Shown piece after piece: positions 1 to 11,311 of a stretch of DNA of 64,000 nucleotides. Where the stretch lies: NCBI RefSeq assembly GCF_009831415.1, contig NZ_CP043727.1:2542001-2606000 (forward strand), in the 5' to 3' direction. A program made the translations under genes and the position numbers. Every line of letters begins with the position of its first letter. Positions within the stretch are counted from its first letter, which is position 1. The stretch comes from Yersinia canariae. GTDB taxonomy: Bacteria > Pseudomonadota > Gammaproteobacteria > Enterobacterales > Enterobacteriaceae. The notes beneath the pieces are model-generated. The model searched no databases, had not been told where the DNA came from, and saw nothing but the letters and a program-made list of their open reading frames with translations.

Positions 1-206
1 AGCTCCATAATCATTCCGAGCCTTGCCTGCCACCCGGAAGGCATGCAATGACTTTGATCACGCACGGGCTCCCACGGTTTAAGAAACACTTGATTTTCAG
101 CGTAATACTCCGCCATACGGTAAGCATCACGCTCATTGACCAGCCGCAGTGACATACGGTCTGTCGTCAGGCGTATTTTAGGTGTTGCTGAATGATAGCC
201 GAACAT
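1..206 (-). CDS. rimJ: Ribosomal-protein S5 alanine N-acetyltransferase, N-terminal part
   Basis: The reverse complement from 206 reads [20 protein letters not shown] and continues with a stretch ending in [19 protein letters not shown], which is the N-terminus of RimJ, the GNAT enzyme that acetylates the N-terminus of ribosomal protein S5. About 68 codons are in the window and the rest lies to the left. It is divergent from mdtH, the same arrangement as in Escherichia coli. The start at 204-206 matches the family start. The identification is from remembered sequence similarity and gene neighbourhood. Confidence 0.9.
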   Translation of the reverse strand, partial: MFGYHSATPKIRLTTDRMSLRLVNERDAYRMAEYYAENQVFLKPWEPVRDQSHCMPSGWQARLGMIME

Positions 207-525
207 CTGTTCCCCTTGGGCTATGCGCTGCACTTAACTTAGCGACAATCTTTTTGTTCAATATAGCGGTTGCCTGGCGGCCACGTAAAACCGCAGTCGC
301 GCTCTTTTACACATCAATACAGCAAAATTACCCAACTAAAGAGCCCAAAAGGCATTTTATTATGAAAGTGTTGATGAGGTAACGTATTGACGATAAAAAT
401 ATTATCAATCTAACTGCTATTAATTGTTATGATATTACTGCTCTCACAATGGAATAGTTTGTATAATGCTGCAAACTATAAGCAAATTATTTATTCCCTC
501 CTTTTTAAATTTCTGACGGTGAAGC
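207..525. other. Divergent rimJ/mdtH intergenic region
   Basis: About 320 bp between the divergent rimJ and mdtH starts. I see no convincing gene in it. A short plus-strand open stretch from 182 to 382 overlaps rimJ and lacks a ribosome-binding site. The AT-rich stretch at about 400-500 is the natural place for the mdtH promoter, but no strong -35/-10 pair stands out. Confidence 0.5.
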
Positions 526-1731
526 ATGGCCTTGGTATCGCAAGCTAGAAGCTTGGGTAAATACTTCTTATTGCTTGATAATTTATTAGTTGTGTTAGGG
601 TTTTTCGTCGTATTTCCACTCATTTCTATCCGATTTGTCGACCAATTGGGTTGGGCTGCGGTGCTTGTCGGCCTCGCCTTAGGACTCAGGCAATTAGTTC
701 AGCAGGGGCTTGGGGTCTTCGGCGGTGCTATCGCTGACCGTTTTGGTGCCAAGCCCATGATAGTCACTGGCATGTTGATGCGGGCTGCGGGCTTCGCACT
801 CATGGCGATGGCTGACGAACCTTGGATACTTTGGCTAGCCTGCGCATTGTCGGGGCTGGGCGGCACTCTGTTCGACCCTCCGCGTACCGCCCTGGTTATC
901 AAATTGACGCGCCCGCATGAGCGCGGCCGGTTCTACTCCCTATTAATGATGCAAGACAGTGCCGGTGCGGTGATTGGCGCATTAATCGGGAGCTGGTTAC
1001 TGCAATATGACTTCCATTTCGTCTGCTGGACTGGCGCGGTTATCTTTATATTGGCTGCGGGCTGGAACATGTGGCTATTGCCGGCTTACAGAATATCAAC
1101 CGTGCGGGCACCCATGAAAGAAGGCCTGATGCGGGTGCTGCGCGATCGCCGTTTTGTAACCTATGTACTGACGCTAACCGGCTATTACATGCTGTCAGTG
1201 CAGGTCATGCTAATGCTGCCTATCGTGGTCAATGAGATTGCCGGCTCTCCTGCCGCCGTTAAATGGATGTACGCCATTGAGGCCGCGCTCTCTTTGACCT
1301 TGCTGTACCCGATTGCCCGGTGGAGTGAAAAACGTTTTCGCCTTGAACAACGTTTAATGTTTGGCTTGCTGATAATGACATTAAGTCTGTTCCCTGTGGG
1401 CTTTATTACTCATCTGCAAACATTGTTTATGTTTATTTGCTTCTTCTATATGGGCTCCATTATTGCCGAACCGGCGCGTGAAACACTGAGTGCGTCACTG
1501 GCAGATTCACGCGCGCGAGGGAGCTACATGGGCTTTAGTCGCCTCGGGCTGGCACTGGGTGGTGCATTAGGCTATACCGGCGGTGGCTGGATGTATGATA
1601 CGGGCCGAACATTGGAAATGCCGGAGTTACCGTGGTTCCTGTTAGGTATCATTGGGTTAATTACGCTCGTCGGGCTTTATTGGCAATTCAACCAGCGCCG
1701 TATTGAGTCAGCTATGTTGAGCGGCAGCTAA
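526..1731 (+). CDS. mdtH: MFS multidrug transporter MdtH
   Basis: A 401-residue major facilitator protein, the usual length for MdtH (DHA1 family, 12 membrane segments). It opens with [20 protein letters not shown], a typical MdtH start, and has the family loop between helices 2 and 3 ([12 protein letters not shown], about residues 66-77). MdtH exports fluoroquinolones and other drugs by proton exchange at the inner membrane. It is alone on its strand and divergent from rimJ. The GC-rich stretch after the stop (about 1733-1770) contains a weak CGCCGG/CCGGCG hairpin that may end the transcript. Confidence 0.95.
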   Translation: MALVSQARSLGKYFLLLDNLLVVLGFFVVFPLISIRFVDQLGWAAVLVGLALGLRQLVQQGLGVFGGAIADRFGAKPMIVTGMLMRAAGFALMAMADEPWILWLACALSGLGGTLFDPPRTALVIKLTRPHERGRFYSLLMMQDSAGAVIGALIGSWLLQYDFHFVCWTGAVIFILAAGWNMWLLPAYRISTVRAPMKEGLMRVLRDRRFVTYVLTLTGYYMLSVQVMLMLPIVVNEIAGSPAAVKWMYAIEAALSLTLLYPIARWSEKRFRLEQRLMFGLLIMTLSLFPVGFITHLQTLFMFICFFYMGSIIAEPARETLSASLADSRARGSYMGFSRLGLALGGALGYTGGGWMYDTGRTLEMPELPWFLLGIIGLITLVGLYWQFNQRRIESAMLSGS

Positions 1732-1957
1732 CAATCACTCGCCGGCGCAGCCTTATTTCCGGCGAGTCTTTTGTCGTCTCACTGCGAGTGGATTCAGGGT
1801 TATCTGATTGGCAATGGGCGCGATCTACCGCACTATTCCCCATCCCAAACCGCAGTTGAACAAATGCGGTAAATAATACAAAACAGCAGATTAACCAGTT
1901 ACTATTGAGCAAATTTAGTTTGTTTAATGTTATTGCGCATATTGCTACGAGGCTTTA

Positions 1958-2521
1958 ATGAATAAATTAATGTGGGGCGCGGCGGCGCTGGTTGTTACTG
2001 CGACACTGGTCGGCTGTAACCAACTGACTCAGTACACACTGAGTGAGCAAGAAGTGAATGACTATCTGCAAAAGCATAATAACTATGAAAAACAGATTGG
2101 CATTCCCGGGCTGGTTGATGCACATATTACGCTAACACAGTTGCAGAGCCAGATTGGTCGTGCGGAGCCCGGCAAAGTGACTTTAACGGGTAATGCCAAA
2201 GTGGATATCACCTCCATTCTCGGGCCACAAACCGCTGATATGACATTGACCTTAAAAGCGCAGCCGACATTTGATCGCGAAAAAGGGGCCATTTTCCTGA
2301 AAGATATGGAATTGACTGACTATACCGTTAAACCGGAGAAAATGGACTCAGTGATGAAAGCGCTGACCCCTTATTTGAATCAGTCTTTGAAATCTTATTT
2401 TGATCAGCAGCCCGCCTATGTGCTGGACGGCGAGAAGAGTAAAGCAGAAGGCATGGCGAAAAAACTGGCGAAAGGTTTAGAAGTGAAGCCGGGCCAATTA
2501 GTCATCCCACTGACCGACTAA
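1958..2521 (+). CDS. yceB: DUF1439 lipoprotein YceB
   Basis: A 187-residue protein with a lipoprotein signal: charged start, hydrophobic run, then lipobox LVGC with the acylated cysteine at residue 20. The mature part matches the DUF1439/YceB family, a small lipid- or partner-binding envelope lipoprotein of unknown role. The residue after the cysteine is Asn, not Asp, so outer-membrane sorting by Lol is expected. Single gene, no overlap with neighbours. Confidence 0.88.
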   Translation: MNKLMWGAAALVVTATLVGCNQLTQYTLSEQEVNDYLQKHNNYEKQIGIPGLVDAHITLTQLQSQIGRAEPGKVTLTGNAKVDITSILGPQTADMTLTLKAQPTFDREKGAIFLKDMELTDYTVKPEKMDSVMKALTPYLNQSLKSYFDQQPAYVLDGEKSKAEGMAKKLAKGLEVKPGQLVIPLTD

Positions 2522-2559
2522 TTAGCACAGCACATTATTCACATTGATGGCGGAGGAGG

Positions 2560-3120
2560 TTACTCCTCCGTGTCACTGTTTTCTGATAATTCATCCCACA
2601 TGGCTTGCAGTGCTTCGCGGCTCAATTGTGCCAAAGTACGATAAAAACCGCTGGTGGCATGGGCTTCTACTTTGCCAAGAAAACGGCCACACCACGGCAG
2701 TAAATAGTCATTAAACAGCGCAATTTGCGCAGCTACTTCATCTTGCTCTGCTTGATCTTCAAACCAAGATGCCGCTAATAATAAACCACCAAAATGGTCT
2801 GTCGGCCCTTCGCCTAACGGCATACCGCGTTGTTGCAAAAAGGCGCGAACTTCTGCTTCCGGGCGAGCATCTTCATAATCGGAACCGTAAGGTGATACGC
2901 TGCGTTCGTCACCGACAAACATCGCATTATAGTCAGTGGCCAAAACATCAGGTTGATACTCCCGTTGCAGGCGTGCAAGTAACTCACTTTGCTCTAACGG
3001 CCAATGCTGTTCCAATTTCCCCTGACTTATCAGTGTAAAAAGAGGTTCTAGCAGCGGATCTTGTGGCGGGCGATAAAAGAGTGACCCAAGGATACGGCAC
3101 ATCAGGGAAAAATCGTTCAT
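2560..3120 (-). CDS. ycdY: TorD-family chaperone YcdY
   Basis: A 186-residue all-helical protein of the TorD/DmsD chaperone family, very close to Escherichia coli YcdY (MNDFSLMCRILGSLFYR at the start, and LLPWCGRFLGKVEAHA near residue 145). YcdY is linked to the neighbouring zinc phosphatase YcdX, whose activity it is reported to raise, and to swarming. Here too ycdX lies directly upstream on the same strand, 63 bp away, so the pair is probably co-transcribed. Confidence 0.92.
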   Translation of the reverse strand: MNDFSLMCRILGSLFYRPPQDPLLEPLFTLISQGKLEQHWPLEQSELLARLQREYQPDVLATDYNAMFVGDERSVSPYGSDYEDARPEAEVRAFLQQRGMPLGEGPTDHFGGLLLAASWFEDQAEQDEVAAQIALFNDYLLPWCGRFLGKVEAHATSGFYRTLAQLSREALQAMWDELSENSDTEE

Positions 3121-3183
3121 TTACATCATCCTGTTTTTTATACGTTTTTTAAATCAAAAATTGTGACAACGTCACATAAAAAG

Positions 3184-3921
3184 TTACAACGCGGCTAACT
3201 CAGGTATCGGTGGTCGGCCACGTTGTTCAAGGTAATTGAGTAAGCGACGTGGGCTAACATTCAAAATACGCTCTTGTGGGAAATTCACTTCGGCAATAAT
3301 GCGCTCACAGTGCTCAAAAATCCCCAATGAATAGGCAATATGAGAATCCGAACCCAAAGCCAACCATCCCCCCGCATCACGCACAGCCTCAGCAATCGCG
3401 CGGCAATTCGCTTCACTCCCTTTACGTGAATGTGTAAAAGATGAGTTATTCAATTCCAGCGCCACGTTATACTTTGCGGCGGCTTCAGCAATAGCTTTAA
3501 TATCAACCGGATACTTGGGGTTACCGGGGTGGCTAATAATATGGACATTTCCCTGCGCCATAGTGGCAATCATTGCTTGGGTATTGGCGGCTTTATCCTG
3601 AGGCGGGAACACTGGCTCATGGAAACCGGCAATGAGCAAATCGATGGCATCAAGCATTGGGCCAGTGCAATCGATGTCACCTTCCAGGTTTTTAATATTG
3701 GCTTCAATACCCCGCAAAATCCCCACGCCATCAACTAATCGCGGCCATACTCGCATGTTCATAAAGTGCCAATAATGAGGAGCATCAGCCATATCCGGGC
3801 CATGGTCGGTAATGGCGAACAGTTTGATATTTTTTAGCTTAGCTTCGGCGATATAATCGTGCAGAGTACTGTAAGCATGGGTACTGGCAATGGTATGCAT
3901 ATGTAAATCAACAGGATACAT
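3184..3921 (-). CDS. ycdX: PHP-domain zinc phosphatase YcdX
   Basis: A 245-residue PHP-domain phosphatase with a trinuclear zinc site. The metal-binding motifs are visible: HMHT at residues 7-10, ITDHG near residue 40, ISHPGNP near residue 130 and LGSDSH near residue 190. I start it at [10 protein letters not shown] (3919-3921); an in-frame upstream extension of 18 residues is not conserved in the family. It probably forms an operon with ycdY. Confidence 0.93.
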   Translation of the reverse strand: MYPVDLHMHTIASTHAYSTLHDYIAEAKLKNIKLFAITDHGPDMADAPHYWHFMNMRVWPRLVDGVGILRGIEANIKNLEGDIDCTGPMLDAIDLLIAGFHEPVFPPQDKAANTQAMIATMAQGNVHIISHPGNPKYPVDIKAIAEAAAKYNVALELNNSSFTHSRKGSEANCRAIAEAVRDAGGWLALGSDSHIAYSLGIFEHCERIIAEVNFPQERILNVSPRRLLNYLEQRGRPPIPELAAL

Positions 3922-4068
3922 GACTACTCCACAAAGTCTTTTAAGGCGGGATAGCTTTTTTTGCAGGCAAAGCATAGTCCGCTAATGATAGCAGGAATTC
4001 TTCTCATCAGCAGCGCTAAAACCTCGCCGGCAGCCGGTTAACCCCTTCAAACTGTGGAAACCCTTAAA

Positions 4069-5010
4069 TCAGTACCCCCTCACCACATCAACCAATCCTA
4101 CCGGTTCCCTTCCCGCTTCAATGGCCTTGATATTTGCGACCACCTGATCCATTGCCGCCTCAGGCAAGGTGACAGCCGCAATATGTGGGGTGATGGTGAT
4201 GCGTGGATGGCTCCAGAATGGGTGCATCGAGGGCAACGGCTCTTCTGCAAACACATCTAATGTGGCGGCGGCAACTTTACCGGCACTCATTGCTGCCAAC
4301 AAATCCCTTTCCAGCAGATGCGCTCCCCGGGCAATATTGATGATATAAGCGTTGGCATTCAATTGTGAAAAGAGCGACTGATTAAGGATACCGACAGTCT
4401 CAGGGGTGTTAGGCAAGAGATTAATCAATAATTGTGTCCCTTGAATGAAAGCCGGCAACTTTTCATTACCGGCATAACTGGTCACACCATCAATCTGTTT
4501 TGGCGTGCGGCTCCAACAACGAACAGTAAAACCAAATTCAGCCAATTTGTGGGCAACACTTTTTCCTAATACACCCGCACCGAGAATCCCTATGGTGAAT
4601 TTATCGTGTTGATGTGGCTCCAGGGGTTGCCACAGCTTCTGTTGTTGTTGCAGTTGATACTCGTCCATACGGCGAAAATAGCGCAATACTGTCGCAACCA
4701 CATATTCCTGCATCTGCAAAGACATTCCTGTATCTTCTAGCCGAACCAGTGGCACTCCCGCAGGCAATGTCCCCGGATGGCGTCGCTCCTGATCCAAGAT
4801 AGCATCCACCCCGGCCCCTAACGCAAAAACGCCTTTTAATTCAACACGACTGGCCAACATTTCCTGAGGTGGCTGCCAAACCAATGCATAATCTGCTGGC
4901 TGTGTATCACCACGACGCCATTGCCTGATATTCGCTGTAGGCAAGCGCGACTGTAGCCCTGACAACCACTGTTTTGCTTCAAAAAACGGGTGATAAAAAA
5001 TAATATTCAT
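4069..5010 (-). CDS. ghrA: Glyoxylate/hydroxypyruvate reductase A
   Basis: A 313-residue D-isomer-specific 2-hydroxyacid dehydrogenase. The Rossmann nucleotide-binding motif GILGAGVLGKSVA lies near residue 140, the catalytic Arg in INIARG near 230, and the His of the substrate site in TPHIAAVT near 280. It reduces glyoxylate to glycolate and hydroxypyruvate to glycerate using NADPH. The start is MNIIFYHPFF at 5008-5010; the 20-residue upstream extension is not family-like. It lies beside tRNA-Ser as in Escherichia coli. Confidence 0.94.
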   Translation of the reverse strand: MNIIFYHPFFEAKQWLSGLQSRLPTANIRQWRRGDTQPADYALVWQPPQEMLASRVELKGVFALGAGVDAILDQERRHPGTLPAGVPLVRLEDTGMSLQMQEYVVATVLRYFRRMDEYQLQQQQKLWQPLEPHQHDKFTIGILGAGVLGKSVAHKLAEFGFTVRCWSRTPKQIDGVTSYAGNEKLPAFIQGTQLLINLLPNTPETVGILNQSLFSQLNANAYIINIARGAHLLERDLLAAMSAGKVAAATLDVFAEEPLPSMHPFWSHPRITITPHIAAVTLPEAAMDQVVANIKAIEAGREPVGLVDVVRGY

Positions 5011-5238
5011 TATTTGCCAGCTCCTTGCGAAAGTGCTTGATAGATTTCCGCGATTATCGCGCAGATGCAAGTGCTACAGGCAAGAAATGCCGATGAAATC
5101 AGCAAACTGCGGTAACTTTAGCGAAACAGGAATAAAGCACTCATAAGAGGGTTGACGTTGGGCACACTTTTACCTACATTACGCCGGTCGGCTATGTTTA
5201 ACAGGGCTGATTGCAGTAAAGATGTATTGCAGTAACAC

Positions 5239-5328
5239 GGTGAGGTGTCTGAGTGGCTGAAGGAGCACGCCTGGAAAGTGTGTATACGTGTAAGCGTATC
5301 GAGGGTTCGAACCCCTCCCTCACCGCCA
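5239..5328 (+). tRNA. tRNA-Ser (anticodon GGA), first copy
   Basis: A 90-nt class II tRNA with encoded CCA. The acceptor GGTGAGG pairs with CCTCACC, the anticodon loop CTGGAAA gives anticodon GGA, the long variable arm ATACG...CGTAT pairs exactly, and the T arm is GAGGG TTCGAAC CCCTC. It reads UCC/UCU serine codons. A near-identical copy lies 1.35 kb downstream with a GDPD-like gene between them. Confidence 0.96.
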
Positions 5329-5341
5329 TATTAAAATAGCT

Positions 5342-5440
5342 TACAGGTTAAATGCCTGTAGTCAGTCGGCGGCAATCAATAGCAAGTTTGGTGTTTTTCC
5401 CCAAGACCTGTTATTTCGATTGCCGTTTTTTTTATTTTTT
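5342..5440 (+). terminator. Terminator region after first tRNA-Ser
   Basis: A small hairpin TACAGG/CCTGTA at 5342-5360 is followed by an 8-bp stem CGGCAATC (5370-5377) with GATTGCCG (5418-5425) and then eight T residues and a further T-rich run. The T-run makes the second structure a plausible intrinsic terminator for the tRNA transcript, though its loop of about 40 nt is long. Confidence 0.5.
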
Positions 5441-5639
5441 AGCCTATCCCTAAAACTGCCAGACTATTCTTTTTCTCCTGTTGCAGTCTTTATATTTCTA
5501 TCGGGTATAAACAATAAATATCCCCCACTAATTATAAAACTCAATTGCTATTAATTGATTATATTGCTCTCTGGTGCCCCATGCTACAACGTGGAAAGTT
5601 CTTCCACTCTGAGATATAAACCATAAGGGCAAAAAAAAT

Positions 5640-6524
5640 ATGAAACTCTCTTTTACTGCTTTATTACTCCTATTTTATCTGCAAAATACATTTGCGACCC
5701 CCATGATTGTCGCGCATCGCGCTGGCACTGCTGATCACCCTGAAAACACCCTGCACGCCATCGAAATGTCGCTACAAAATAATGCTAATGTTATTTGGTT
5801 GAGTATTCAGTTCACTAAAAATGGCATCCCCATATTGTACCGACCCAGTGATCTTGAAGAGCTAACTGATGGTCACGGCCCTGTTTCAGCACTCGATTGG
5901 GAGGAATTACAACAATTGGATGCGGCTTATCATTTTGATATTCAAGGGCAATATATTTATCGTGGTCTAGGGATAAAAATACCGTCACTAAGACAAGTTC
6001 TTGTTTCCTACCCTAATGCAGAATTTATACTTGATATTAAATCACCTGATGCAGACCCCGACACAATGACAGAAAAATTCAATAAATTGCTCACAGAAAC
6101 AAATTCATTGGATAGAGTGAGATTTTATTCGACCGAAAAGAAATATCTGGCCGCACTGCCAAAGACGATGAATAAATTCAAACCACGAAACCGCACCCGC
6201 AGAATCCTCGCCAATGCCATCATGGCAAATCACTGTGAATTCACCAAAATTCAGAACGAAGAATCAAGCAAGCGCTCAGATGAATATCATGCATTCGAAT
6301 TAAAACGCGATGTTAAAATCGTTGAAAAATTCACCCTTGGCAAAGGCACATCACGAGTGCAATTAATCTGGAACCCACAAGCTATAGCCTGTTTTAGGCA
6401 GAACCATAATACTAAAGTTCTGCTGATAGGAATAAACTCCTATCAAGACTACCAAATAGCTAAAAATCTGGGAGTCGATTATGTGATGGTCGATTCCCCT
6501 GCCTCGGCTAAAAATTGGCATTAA
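5640..6524 (+). CDS. Secreted GDPD-fold protein with a degenerate active site
   Basis: A 294-residue protein with a signal peptide (residues 1 to about 19, ending TFA) and a glycerophosphodiester phosphodiesterase fold. The first motif is intact: AHRAG (His26-Arg27) and PENT (Glu35). The second motif is not. Where active enzymes such as GlpQ have a Glu-x-Asp pair and later His-Asp, this protein has Trp53, Ser55, Arg68 and Pro69, so two metal ligands and the second catalytic His are missing. It is therefore probably not a classical phosphodiesterase and may bind a ligand or have another activity. It is alone between two tRNA-Ser copies, which suggests acquisition by a tRNA-targeted event. Confidence 0.75.
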   Translation: MKLSFTALLLLFYLQNTFATPMIVAHRAGTADHPENTLHAIEMSLQNNANVIWLSIQFTKNGIPILYRPSDLEELTDGHGPVSALDWEELQQLDAAYHFDIQGQYIYRGLGIKIPSLRQVLVSYPNAEFILDIKSPDADPDTMTEKFNKLLTETNSLDRVRFYSTEKKYLAALPKTMNKFKPRNRTRRILANAIMANHCEFTKIQNEESSKRSDEYHAFELKRDVKIVEKFTLGKGTSRVQLIWNPQAIACFRQNHNTKVLLIGINSYQDYQIAKNLGVDYVMVDSPASAKNWH

Positions 6525-6674
6525 ATTGGCATTAAATGGGCAAAATCTGTCTGTGAATTGCTCTATATGCATGCGGAATAACCAGATGACAAACAACAAA
6601 TAAATACTGCTTGACCATCTGTCTGCCGGTCACTATAGTACCGCCCCGTTGCAGTGCATAGCGCAGTAACGTAC

Positions 6675-6764
6675 GGTGAGGTGTCTGAGTGGCTGAAGGA
6701 GCACGCCTGGAAAGTGTGTATACGCGTAAGTGTATCGAGGGTTCGAACCCCTCTCTCACCGCCA
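6675..6764 (+). tRNA. tRNA-Ser (anticodon GGA), second copy
   Basis: 90 nt including CCA, same anticodon GGA. It differs from the first copy at three positions. Two are in the variable arm, where a closing pair becomes G-T. The third makes the last acceptor pair a G-T wobble (TCTCACC against GGTGAGG). The fold is kept, so it is probably functional. Upstream sequence similarity (GCAGTAAC close to the gene in both copies) shows the duplication extends slightly beyond the tRNA. Confidence 0.95.
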
Positions 6765-6773
6765 TATTTGAGC

Positions 6774-6806
6774 AAAAGGCTCTGACGTAAGTCAGGGCCT
6801 TTTTCT
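6774..6806 (+). terminator. Bidirectional terminator
   Basis: AAAAGGCTCTGAC and GTCAGGGCCTTTT form a 13-bp stem with one G-T pair and a GTAA loop, followed by a T-run. It sits between the second tRNA-Ser and the convergent diguanylate cyclase gene, so it can serve both. Confidence 0.8.
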
Positions 6807-6832
6807 TTGGTACAAAATCTGGATTCTGCTCT

Positions 6833-7951
6833 TTATAAAGGGCGTTTGCGTTTATCTTTAAGTGTACGGTCACCCAATTGAGAAAAAGGCATTAATCGAC
6901 TATAAACCACCTGATTCCGACCTTGATTCTTTGCCTGATACAGGGCTTCATCCGTCATTTTCAATGCCTTTAACATCGACATTCCGGATAAATACAAAGA
7001 AGCGCCAATCGAAATGGTCGCCTTTACTTTTCGCCCATCGGGTAATTCCACATCCAAGTTCTCAACACGCTGTCGAATTCGCTCCGCCACAGTTTTAATC
7101 GCTTGTGGATCATGGCTGTGAGTAATAATAATAAATTCTTCGCCGCCGTAGCGCCCCACAAAATCCTCATCCCTGATCACTGCGGCCAATAGTTTCCCCA
7201 CTTCAGCTAACAATATGTCACCGCCATTATGCCCATAGGTATCATTTACAGATTTAAAATGGTCGAGATCCAAAATCATTAGGCCACAAGCTTGGCGACT
7301 GTTATGAATACTGGCTAGCCGGTAATCAACACTCGACCGGTTATTCAACTGAGTTAACTTGTCGATATTTGCCCTGTTTTTCATCGCAAAATAGGCAGAA
7401 ATATGGCGCTCTTTAAAATTTAGTGCGTGATAACAAATAGCTAAGCAAAGTGCTGCAATAAGTTGAGATACTACGGCCTGAGTCAATATAAATGCGTCTG
7501 GGACTAATAAAGTGGCCGTAACAATTCGATAAATAGCAATTAAGATAATGGTGATATAAAAGACGCGGTTATTCTTTTTCTCCCATACTTTCGAGAACAA
7601 AAGCGGGATAAAAACTATAGTTATTAATATATTATCTAGCGTCACCCAACCAGAAAAAGTGAAATTTATCGCCAGCGCCGTCACGCCGCTGAGCCAACCA
7701 CCATAAAAAGTGGCCAAAATAATCGGGACCAACTCGAAACTGTAGAAGAAGGAGTCAGAAATAACCCACTGCTCTTGATTGAGGTAAAGTGATACCAACC
7801 CCGATATCAAACCAAACAAAATACGTTTCCAAACCTCCCCGTTATAAGAAAAGGGGCTGTTCTTACTTAAGGCGAAATAACCTATTGAGAGAGTTGCATA
7901 AGTTACACAAGCATCTCGGTATAGCGTTGACAAAGAATCTAATTCACTCAT
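6833..7951 (-). CDS. Membrane diguanylate cyclase (GGDEF)
   Basis: A 372-residue protein. Residues about 1-180 hold five or six hydrophobic segments resembling a 5TMR-type sensor (VPIILATFYGGWLSGV near 75-90). Residues about 195-360 are a GGDEF domain. The active site is GGEEF (269-273), a catalytically competent variant, and the product-inhibition I-site RDED (260-263) is present, so it should make cyclic di-GMP under feedback control. Metal-binding DLDHFK is near 228. The input signal is unknown. I cannot match it confidently to a named Yersinia cyclase (HmsT, HmsD). It is transcribed alone. Confidence 0.88.
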   Translation of the reverse strand: MSELDSLSTLYRDACVTYATLSIGYFALSKNSPFSYNGEVWKRILFGLISGLVSLYLNQEQWVISDSFFYSFELVPIILATFYGGWLSGVTALAINFTFSGWVTLDNILITIVFIPLLFSKVWEKKNNRVFYITIILIAIYRIVTATLLVPDAFILTQAVVSQLIAALCLAICYHALNFKERHISAYFAMKNRANIDKLTQLNNRSSVDYRLASIHNSRQACGLMILDLDHFKSVNDTYGHNGGDILLAEVGKLLAAVIRDEDFVGRYGGEEFIIITHSHDPQAIKTVAERIRQRVENLDVELPDGRKVKATISIGASLYLSGMSMLKALKMTDEALYQAKNQGRNQVVYSRLMPFSQLGDRTLKDKRKRPL

Positions 7952-8506
7952 GGTGTAGCATCAGCCCTTTGAATTCTCAGGTGCGATTTTTGACAAAATA
8001 GATACAGCCAATTCCTCACTAAGATTAAGTCACTTATTAGTCTGATATTATTCATCGCAACCTTAGATATTGAGCAAAATTAATAGTTCTTAACCTAAAT
8101 TTTAGCTACGAGATAGGCTTTATTCCTGAATAATTTCATTATGGGGCCTCGCCCTCTATTTAGGTAACAAGATATCTCCTAATCACCGCGCCGTACCCTC
8201 CGACAGCCTGCAATGGGTGATTTTAACCCGTATCACTCTGTTTCTCACACTTGGTACTAAAAGAAGGTGCTACTGACGATAATAGTGACTTTTTATTAAA
8301 TCATGCGGGGAATTGTCTCGCCCACTATGAATCTGCTCATTTAATCCACTCTATAAAACTGGACGTTATCGATATTTCTGTCAGAGATTGATATACATCT
8401 AGATCTCACCGTGCAAATTGGCGTATCGTTGCTCTCTGCTACTCGAGACGGACCCTTATTGGCCCGCCATTTATTTTGTCTTTTCTTTATTTGGTTCGCA
8501 CCTTAG
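7952..8506. other. Intergenic region before dauA
   Basis: 555 bp between the divergent cyclase and dauA genes. Reading both strands I find no open frame with a ribosome-binding site and no tRNA or obvious hairpin-plus-T-run. It must hold the two divergent promoters. Its length is unusual for this otherwise compact area. Confidence 0.4.
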
Positions 8507-10207
8507 ATGAAAACGCACGGAATTAACGGCATTAGGCCGTTCAGCGCGATTATTGACGCTTGCTGGCGAGAAACCTATACACTTCAAAGACTTCTCAAAG
8601 ACATAATTGCCGGTGTTACTGTCGGTATTATTGCTATTCCACTGGCTATGGCGCTGGCTATTGCCAGTGGTGTTCCCCCCCAGTACGGCTTGTATACCTC
8701 CGCAATCGCCGGGATTGTTATTGCTGTCAGCGGGGGTTCGCGCTATAGCGTATCTGGCCCTACCGCGGCCTTTGTCGTTATTCTTTACCCCGTATCACAG
8801 CAATTTGGTTTGGCTGGTTTATTACTGGCGACATTACTCTCCGGCCTATTTTTGCTGTGCATGGGGCTGGGGAGATTAGGCCGGTTAATCGAATATATTC
8901 CGCTGTCAGTCACCCTTGGTTTCACATCGGGGATTGGCATCACCATCGCCACTATGCAGGTAAAAGATTTCTTTGGCCTTCATCTCCCCGAAGTACCTGA
9001 AACCTATGTAGATAAAGTGTCCGCGCTGGCACAGGCAATGCCAACCATTAGCTTCAGTGATACTCTAATTGCTACTGTTACTTTAATGGTATTGATTCTC
9101 TGGCCACGATTAAAACTAAAGTTACCGGGTCACTTACCCGCGCTCGTCGCAGGTACAGCCGTTATGGCCGTGTTATCCCTCTTTGACCATCAGGTCGCCA
9201 CTATCGGATCACGCTTTGGTTATTTATTGGCAGACGGGACGCAAGGCCACGGTATTCCGCCCATTTTGCCGCAATTTGTCTTACCCTGGCATCTTCCTGC
9301 CGCTAATGGGCAAGAATTTGTCTTAAACTGGGCGACACTTTCCGCGCTCCTGCCAGCTGCTTTTTCGATGGCAATGCTCGGGGCAATTGAGTCGCTATTA
9401 TGCGCGGTGGTTCTTGATGGTATGACCGGGCAAAAACATCACTCAAACAGTGAGTTAATCGGTCAAGGGCTGGGTAATATGGTCGCGCCATTCTTTGGTG
9501 GCATCACCGCCACAGCCGCTATTGCGCGGTCGGCGGCGAACGTCCGTGCAGGGGCAACCTCGCCAGTATCTGCTATTGTCCATTCCTTGCTCGTGTTACT
9601 GGCTTTATTGGTTCTGGCACCGATGTTGTCTTATCTGCCGTTAGCTGCGATGGCGTCGTTGTTATTAATTGTGGCCTGGAACATGAGTGAGGCTCACAAA
9701 GTTGTCGACTTACTGCGCCGCGGCCCTAAAGACGATATTATCGTGATGCTGCTGTGTATGAGCCTGACGGTGTTATTTGACATGGTGATTGCAATCACGG
9801 TGGGTATTGTTCTGGCCTCACTGCTGTTTATGCGCCGTATTGCCCGCATGACGCGCCTGAGTGAAATGCCCGCAGAAATGAGCGAACACCGCTTGGTATT
9901 GCGGGTTAACGGGCCACTGTTTTTCGCTGCCGCAGAGCGGATATTTAACGAATTACTCAGCCGTAGCGAGAATTACGAAACTATCATTCTGCAATGGGAT
10001 GCTGTACCGGTCCTTGATGCCGGCGGGCTGAATGCGTTTCTGCGCTTCACTGAGGCCCTGGGTGAGCATCAGCAACTCATCATCACGGATATCCCCTTCC
10101 AGCCCCTGAAGACGCTGGCAAGAGCTCGAGTGAAGCCAATTGAAGGTAAACTGAGTTTTTATGGCTCGTTGCCGGAAGCTCTGGATGCTTTGCGTGTGAA
10201 AAGCTAA
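8507..10207 (+). CDS. dauA: SulP-family C4-dicarboxylate transporter DauA
   Basis: A 566-residue SulP (SLC26) transporter matching DauA (YchM) over its length: about 12-14 membrane segments with the signature [19 protein letters not shown] near residue 85, then a C-terminal cytoplasmic STAS domain (about 450-560, with [15 protein letters not shown]). DauA takes up succinate, fumarate and aspartate at acidic pH. In Escherichia coli it lies beside prs; here it is separated from prs by the kdsA-hemA and lolB-ispE blocks. Confidence 0.93.
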   Translation: MKTHGINGIRPFSAIIDACWRETYTLQRLLKDIIAGVTVGIIAIPLAMALAIASGVPPQYGLYTSAIAGIVIAVSGGSRYSVSGPTAAFVVILYPVSQQFGLAGLLLATLLSGLFLLCMGLGRLGRLIEYIPLSVTLGFTSGIGITIATMQVKDFFGLHLPEVPETYVDKVSALAQAMPTISFSDTLIATVTLMVLILWPRLKLKLPGHLPALVAGTAVMAVLSLFDHQVATIGSRFGYLLADGTQGHGIPPILPQFVLPWHLPAANGQEFVLNWATLSALLPAAFSMAMLGAIESLLCAVVLDGMTGQKHHSNSELIGQGLGNMVAPFFGGITATAAIARSAANVRAGATSPVSAIVHSLLVLLALLVLAPMLSYLPLAAMASLLLIVAWNMSEAHKVVDLLRRGPKDDIIVMLLCMSLTVLFDMVIAITVGIVLASLLFMRRIARMTRLSEMPAEMSEHRLVLRVNGPLFFAAAERIFNELLSRSENYETIILQWDAVPVLDAGGLNAFLRFTEALGEHQQLIITDIPFQPLKTLARARVKPIEGKLSFYGSLPEALDALRVKS

Positions 10208-10264
10208 TTATCTGACCGGTTAGGTACTAGAGAAACGGGCAAGACTGAAATCATTGTTATGGCG

Positions 10265-10305
10265 TGCAAAAAAGGCAGCGTAGATCTCTACACTGCCTTT
10301 TGTTT
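10265..10305. terminator. Bidirectional terminator between dauA and kdsA
   Basis: AAAGGCAGCGTAGA pairs with TCTACACTGCCTTT (one mismatch) with A-rich and T-rich flanks on the two sides. It lies between the convergent dauA and kdsA genes and suits both. Confidence 0.8.
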
Positions 10306-10342
10306 ATTCACCACTACCACGTCATTGGCAAGGCTATTGGGA

Positions 10343-11227
<885 letters not shown>

Positions 11228-11311
11228 TTAATTACAGCGGCTTAGATACAGCAAACAGCGCATATCTCCGCGCCTATTTCATGCTGTCACGCGCCGCTAT
11301 AGAAAAGAATA

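Noticed and set aside
6532..6873. Minus-strand 113-codon frame over tRNA-Ser
   Set aside because: It is antisense to the tRNA gene and the terminator; shadow frame.
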